Positions 8,195 through 10,239 of a stretch of DNA of 10,239 nucleotides are shown piece after piece. Each line of letters opens with the position of its first letter. Within the stretch, counting starts at the first letter, position 1. The stretch is from NCBI GenBank assembly GCA_003452695.1, contig DMNP01000284.1:1209-11447 (forward strand), in the 5' to 3' direction. Position numbers and translations under genes: made by a program. Below the pieces are notes generated by a model that had not been told where the DNA came from, made no database searches, and worked only from the letters and a program-made list of their open reading frames with translations. Origin of the DNA: Eggerthellaceae bacterium (lineage in GTDB: Bacteria > Actinomycetota > Coriobacteriia > Coriobacteriales > Eggerthellaceae).

Positions 8195-8381
8195 TAATTC
8201 CCTGCTCCGATTTTGGAGTCCTCCTATGCATTTTCTAGGATATCGAAAAGGGTCATCGCAGCCATTCAGGCGATTCTGTTCATTCGGCTTCTCGTCGATG
8301 CGGCTTGGACGATGCGGCTTTGGCCGCGCCGCTCCGGGTTTCACATTCGCTTCTCCTTAGGCGCCCTCCCCCAGCGCGAAA

Positions 8382-8448
8382 CCGCGCATTTCTCGACATC
8401 TCATGCAATTCTGCGCCCGATTTGCATGAGATTGCACGAAATGCGCGG
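8382..8448. repeat. Long imperfect inverted repeat / hairpin in the intergenic region
   Basis: The left arm 8382-8408 and right arm 8422-8448 are reverse complements apart from a symmetric internal loop. An 11-bp outer stem pairs CCGCGCATTTC (8382-8392) with GAAATGCGCGG (8438-8448). A 6x6 internal loop follows (8393-8398 against 8432-8437). A 10-bp inner stem pairs TCTCATGCAA (8399-8408) with TTGCATGAGA (8422-8431), leaving a 13-nt apical loop. It lies about 75 nt past the stop of the M15 peptidase gene and could protect or end that transcript, but it has no U-tract, so it is not a canonical intrinsic terminator. It could equally be a REP-like mobile palindrome or a regulator site. Confidence 0.85.
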
Positions 8449-8490
8449 TTCGAGGCGAGGGCGCTGCATGAGATTGCACGAAATGCGCGG
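8423..8490. repeat. Pair of 26-bp perfect direct repeats, 42-bp period
   Basis: The 26 bases at 8423-8448 recur exactly at 8465-8490; both begin TGCATGAGATTGCACG and end AAATGCGCGG. The following 12 bases are also similar (8449-8460 and 8491-8502, both ending GGCGAGG), so the repeated unit is close to 38-42 bp. The first copy is also the right arm of the hairpin at 8382-8448, giving three related elements: one inverted and two direct. Confidence 0.95.
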
Positions 8491-8521
8491 GTGGGGGCGA
8501 GGACGGCAGGACGGTGCGGCC

Positions 8522-9562
8522 CTATTGCGGCATCTCGAAGTGCTGGTAGTCCTTGGTCACGTCCCAGTAGCCGCCCCATTCGAAGCCGGCTTCCAGGAAC
8601 AGCCGGTGGCACAGGTCGCCCTCTTCAATCTTGTAGGGCCACGATCCCGCGCGGTTTCCGTAGGCATAGGCCGCGGTGGGCGACACGTAGTCCTGCGAGG
8701 GAATGCAATAGGGATTGTAGAACGGGTTGATGTCGATGGCCATGCCGTAGGCGTGGTTCGACATGCGGTCCGTGCCCGCGATTAGGCGGTAGTTGAACGC
8801 CGACGTGTTGTCGTCTTCCATGCTGGCGTCGTCGTCGGCTGCATAGTCGTCCACGAGATGCATCTTGTGAATGGGATAGCGCACGTCGTACAACTGGCGG
8901 AAGATATCGCAAACCACCTGCGCAACCTGCACGTTCATCACGAGCTCGCCGATGCACGTCTGGCCTTCGGCGGTTGCATGCAGCACGCGGATATAGCGCA
9001 GGTCCTCGCGCGGCACCGTGCAGTGCTCCTTGAAGGACAGGCCGTACATGCGCGCGAAGGTGGGGTCGTCTATGGGCTCGACGGTGAAGCAGGCGTCCTT
9101 GCCGGCAGCTTGCACCTGCTGGTCGGAAAGGACGGTTCCCGCGGGCATCGAGCGGATGGCGGCTGCCGGGGATGACTGCGCCGAGGACGTCGCGGGCGCA
9201 GCGGACGTCGCCGACGCAGCGGACGTCGGGGACGATGCGGCTCCTTCCCCGGAGGCACCAGTTTCCGCAGATGCGGCCGTGGCAACCGATGCCTGCGACG
9301 GGGAGCTTTCGCCACCCTGGCTTCCGGCCTGCGAGGCCCCTTCCCCACCTGCGGCATCGTTTCCCGCCGCATCGGAGCCCGCAGACGTAGCGGCCTGCGA
9401 AGCGCCCGATTGCGCGGGCGCGGCGTTCTGCGACCTTACCGCCAGCGTGCCCCCTGCAGGCGTGCAGGCAAGGGCGCCTGCAGCGCAGCTTACGGCAATC
9501 GCCCCTGCCAGCAAGATGCGCACCAGGCCGGACGCGTTTCGGCGCACATGGTTTCGCTTCAT
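8522..9562 (-). CDS. Exported M15-family zinc metallopeptidase (peptidoglycan hydrolase), linker-tethered
   Basis: This 346-aa protein probably cleaves peptidoglycan stem peptides outside the membrane, as a D,D-carboxypeptidase or an L-Ala-D-Glu-type endopeptidase; the family does not settle which. Residues 1-32 are a basic then hydrophobic export signal ending A-L-A-C33. This could be a weak lipobox (Ala rather than Leu/Val/Ile at -3) or a signal peptidase I site. Residues about 45-137 are an Ala/Ser/Gly/Thr-rich linker that would let the enzyme reach into the wall. The catalytic domain (about 138-346) has the M15 motif S-N-H270-A-Y-G-M-A-I-D277-I-N and the end motif W-G-G-Y-W then K-D338-Y-Q-H341-F-E. 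H270, D277 and H341 fit the zinc ligands and D338 the catalytic acid position, so it looks active. Several cysteines (C158 and five later) could form disulfides. Start: AGGAG lies 8 nt upstream, inside the preceding gene, whose TAG stop directly abuts this ATG. Confidence 0.93.
   Translation of the reverse strand: MKRNHVRRNASGLVRILLAGAIAVSCAAGALACTPAGGTLAVRSQNAAPAQSGASQAATSAGSDAAGNDAAGGEGASQAGSQGGESSPSQASVATAASAETGASGEGAASSPTSAASATSAAPATSSAQSSPAAAIRSMPAGTVLSDQQVQAAGKDACFTVEPIDDPTFARMYGLSFKEHCTVPREDLRYIRVLHATAEGQTCIGELVMNVQVAQVVCDIFRQLYDVRYPIHKMHLVDDYAADDDASMEDDNTSAFNYRLIAGTDRMSNHAYGMAIDINPFYNPYCIPSQDYVSPTAAYAYGNRAGSWPYKIEEGDLCHRLFLEAGFEWGGYWDVTKDYQHFEMPQ
9152..9430 (-). other. Ala/Ser/Gly-rich flexible linker of the M15 peptidase
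   Basis: Residues about 45-137 are almost entirely Ala, Ser, Gly, Thr, Gln and Pro, with few charged residues, and form no predicted fold. Near residues 113-128 a hexapeptide T-S-A-A-x-A repeats (TSAASA, TSAAPA, then a degenerate third unit). This is matched in DNA by an 18-bp period in which a 14-bp unit recurs exactly at 9197-9210 and 9215-9228. Such linkers are typical wall-spanning tethers. Confidence 0.85.
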
Positions 9563-10239
9563 CTATTCCACTCCTATGTCCGCAATGCAGCAATCTTCGT
9601 ACTCCACGCCCGGATACGTCGAAAGTACGGTTATCCGCACGAACGTCGTGTCCACCGGGGCGGGCAGGGCTATGCGCTGGTAGGTGCCGCGGGCATCCTG
9701 CAACGTGGCCCGCTGCGTGCTGCCATCGCTGAAGGACAGCTCGATGTCGCGCGGGCGATGGTTGTTGTAATACGTCTCGTCCGACTTGTTGTAGCCCCCG
9801 GCGATGGACACGGCGGACACGTGCTGGGGCGCCGAGCTGTACAGCTCTATCCATTCGCCCGCACCCGAGCCGCCGCCACCTTCGTTCCATGCGGTGAAGA
9901 AATCGCCGTCCAGCACATTGTAGGGCCCGTAATAGCTGGTGGTATGGTCTGCCGGCAATTCCGAGCTGGCACGCGCCTGCGTGAAGCTGGGAGGCGGATA
10001 CGTTTTGCGCGACTCCTGCACGGCCTGCGCTTGCGCGCGGTATTCATCCACCTTCGCATTTGCCTCGTCCAGCGTTGCGACGGAAACGCCCTGACCGAGC
10101 GCGGCCACCGTCGCGCTTTCCAGATCGCCCAGGGAAACGTCGGTTACCTGATAGGGGTTGTCTGCGCTGTCGCCGCCGCGGAACACGGCCACAAAGCCCT
10201 CGGACGTTCCCAGGTAGAAGCCGCCCGCTGCAGCCGCGG
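9563..10239 (-). CDS. Discoidin-like / NADase-type glycan-binding domain protein, C-terminal part (runs off the right edge)
   Basis: The frame is open to the right edge, so about 224 C-terminal residues are visible. A GTG at 10190-10192 could be read as a start. However, the frame upstream gives sensible sequence (G-G-F-Y-L-G-T-S-E-G-F-V-A-V-F-R-G), so I treat it as internal. That segment resembles the extracytoplasmic tail of actinobacterial PstP-type PP2C phosphatases, a weak resemblance only. A short Ala/Glu/Gln-rich helical stretch follows (E-A-N-A-K-V-D-E-Y-R-A-Q-A-Q). The last 140 residues (9563-about 9985) form a beta-sandwich domain: A-S-S-E-L, Y-N-V-L-D-G-D-F-F-T-A-W-N-E-G, G-E-W-I-E-L, N-N-H-R-P-R-D-I-E-L-S-F-S-D-G and a closing E-D-C-C-I-A-D-I. 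This matches the NADase-type glycan-binding / discoidin-like domain often found at the C-terminus of exported or membrane-anchored actinobacterial proteins. The likely role is carbohydrate or wall binding next to the coupled M15 peptidase. Confidence 0.82.
   Translation of the reverse strand, partial: AAAAGGFYLGTSEGFVAVFRGGDSADNPYQVTDVSLGDLESATVAALGQGVSVATLDEANAKVDEYRAQAQAVQESRKTYPPPSFTQARASSELPADHTTSYYGPYNVLDGDFFTAWNEGGGGSGAGEWIELYSSAPQHVSAVSIAGGYNKSDETYYNNHRPRDIELSFSDGSTQRATLQDARGTYQRIALPAPVDTTFVRITVLSTYPGVEYEDCCIADIGVE
9571..9575 (-). promoter_or_regulatory. Shine-Dalgarno of the M15 peptidase, inside the upstream gene
   Basis: Minus-strand AGGAG is followed by 8 nt that include the upstream gene's TAG, then ATG. 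The zero-base gap between stop and start points to translational coupling, with no separate promoter for the peptidase gene. Confidence 0.8.

Larger units (their letters stand above)
8122..8521. other. 400-bp intergenic region between the M15 peptidase and giant adhesin genes
   Basis: There is no convincing gene here on either strand. It contains, in order along the minus strand, the repeat cluster (8490-8382), a GC-rich stretch, an AT-rich promoter-like patch (8200-8180) and the adhesin Shine-Dalgarno. A 70-codon minus-strand frame (8132-8344) has an AAGGAG site 8 nt before a GTG, but its translation is rich in Arg, Pro and Asn with no recognisable pattern, and it overlaps the putative promoter. 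It was not called as a gene. Confidence 0.7.

Noticed and set aside
8382..8448. Canonical intrinsic terminator of the M15 operon
   Set aside because: The stem is strong but long, with an internal loop, and no T-tract follows on either strand. It is kept as a hairpin of unknown role.
8382..8490. CRISPR array
   Set aside because: There are only two direct copies and one inverted copy, the interval between copies is 16 bp, and no cas genes are near.
8213..8785. Plus-strand frame of 190 codons covering the intergenic repeats
   Set aside because: It runs into the antisense of the peptidase, has no ribosome site, and translates the DNA repeats into a repeated M-R-L-H-E-M-R-G peptide.
8625..9890. 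A 421-codon minus-strand frame overlapping both the M15 peptidase and the glycan-binding gene
   Set aside because: It is an Arg/Cys/His-rich out-of-frame translation of high-GC sequence. The overlapping frames encode clear M15 and discoidin-like domains.

Overview
The window looks like a chromosomal stretch from a moderately high-GC Gram-positive gut-type actinobacterium, most likely Coriobacteriia (Eggerthella/Slackia/Olsenella-like). This is inferred from protein style and codon use (GAC/GGC/ACC-rich); no rRNA or marker gene is present to prove it. All three supported genes lie on the minus strand, so transcription runs from high to low coordinates.

From the right edge: (1) 9563-10239 is the C-terminal part of a gene that continues off the window. 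It encodes an exported or membrane-anchored protein ending in a discoidin-like / NADase-type glycan-binding domain. (2) Its TAG stop directly abuts the ATG of 8522-9562, a 346-aa exported M15-family zinc peptidase with an Ala/Ser/Gly-rich linker and an intact active site. The two genes are almost certainly co-transcribed and translationally coupled. (3) 8122-8521 is a 400-bp intergenic stretch. It holds a strong imperfect hairpin, an extra direct copy of one hairpin arm, a TATAAT-type -10 box and a Shine-Dalgarno sequence for the next gene. (4) 1-8121 is one uninterrupted reading frame of at least 2,707 codons that runs off the left edge. It is a giant secreted modular surface protein.

The giant protein has a Sec signal peptide, about 1,250 residues of adhesin-like N-terminal region, two Cna_B-type domains, then a chain of Spy0128/FctA-like and D1-like pilin isopeptide domains. 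A BspA/DUF285-type leucine-rich block plus a Listeria-Bacteroides (InlB_B) repeat sits inside one of those isopeptide domains, so that the domain's candidate Lys and Asn lie about 650 residues apart. Codon choice and base composition differ between the N-terminal region, the middle and the C-terminal part, which fits a mosaic built by domain shuffling.

Together the window reads as a cell-envelope locus: a peptidoglycan-directed peptidase and a glycan-binding partner next to a very large putative adhesin. The cell-wall anchor of the adhesin, if it has one, lies outside the window. A 1,256-codon open frame on the plus strand (4384-8154) is an antisense shadow of the giant gene and is not annotated.
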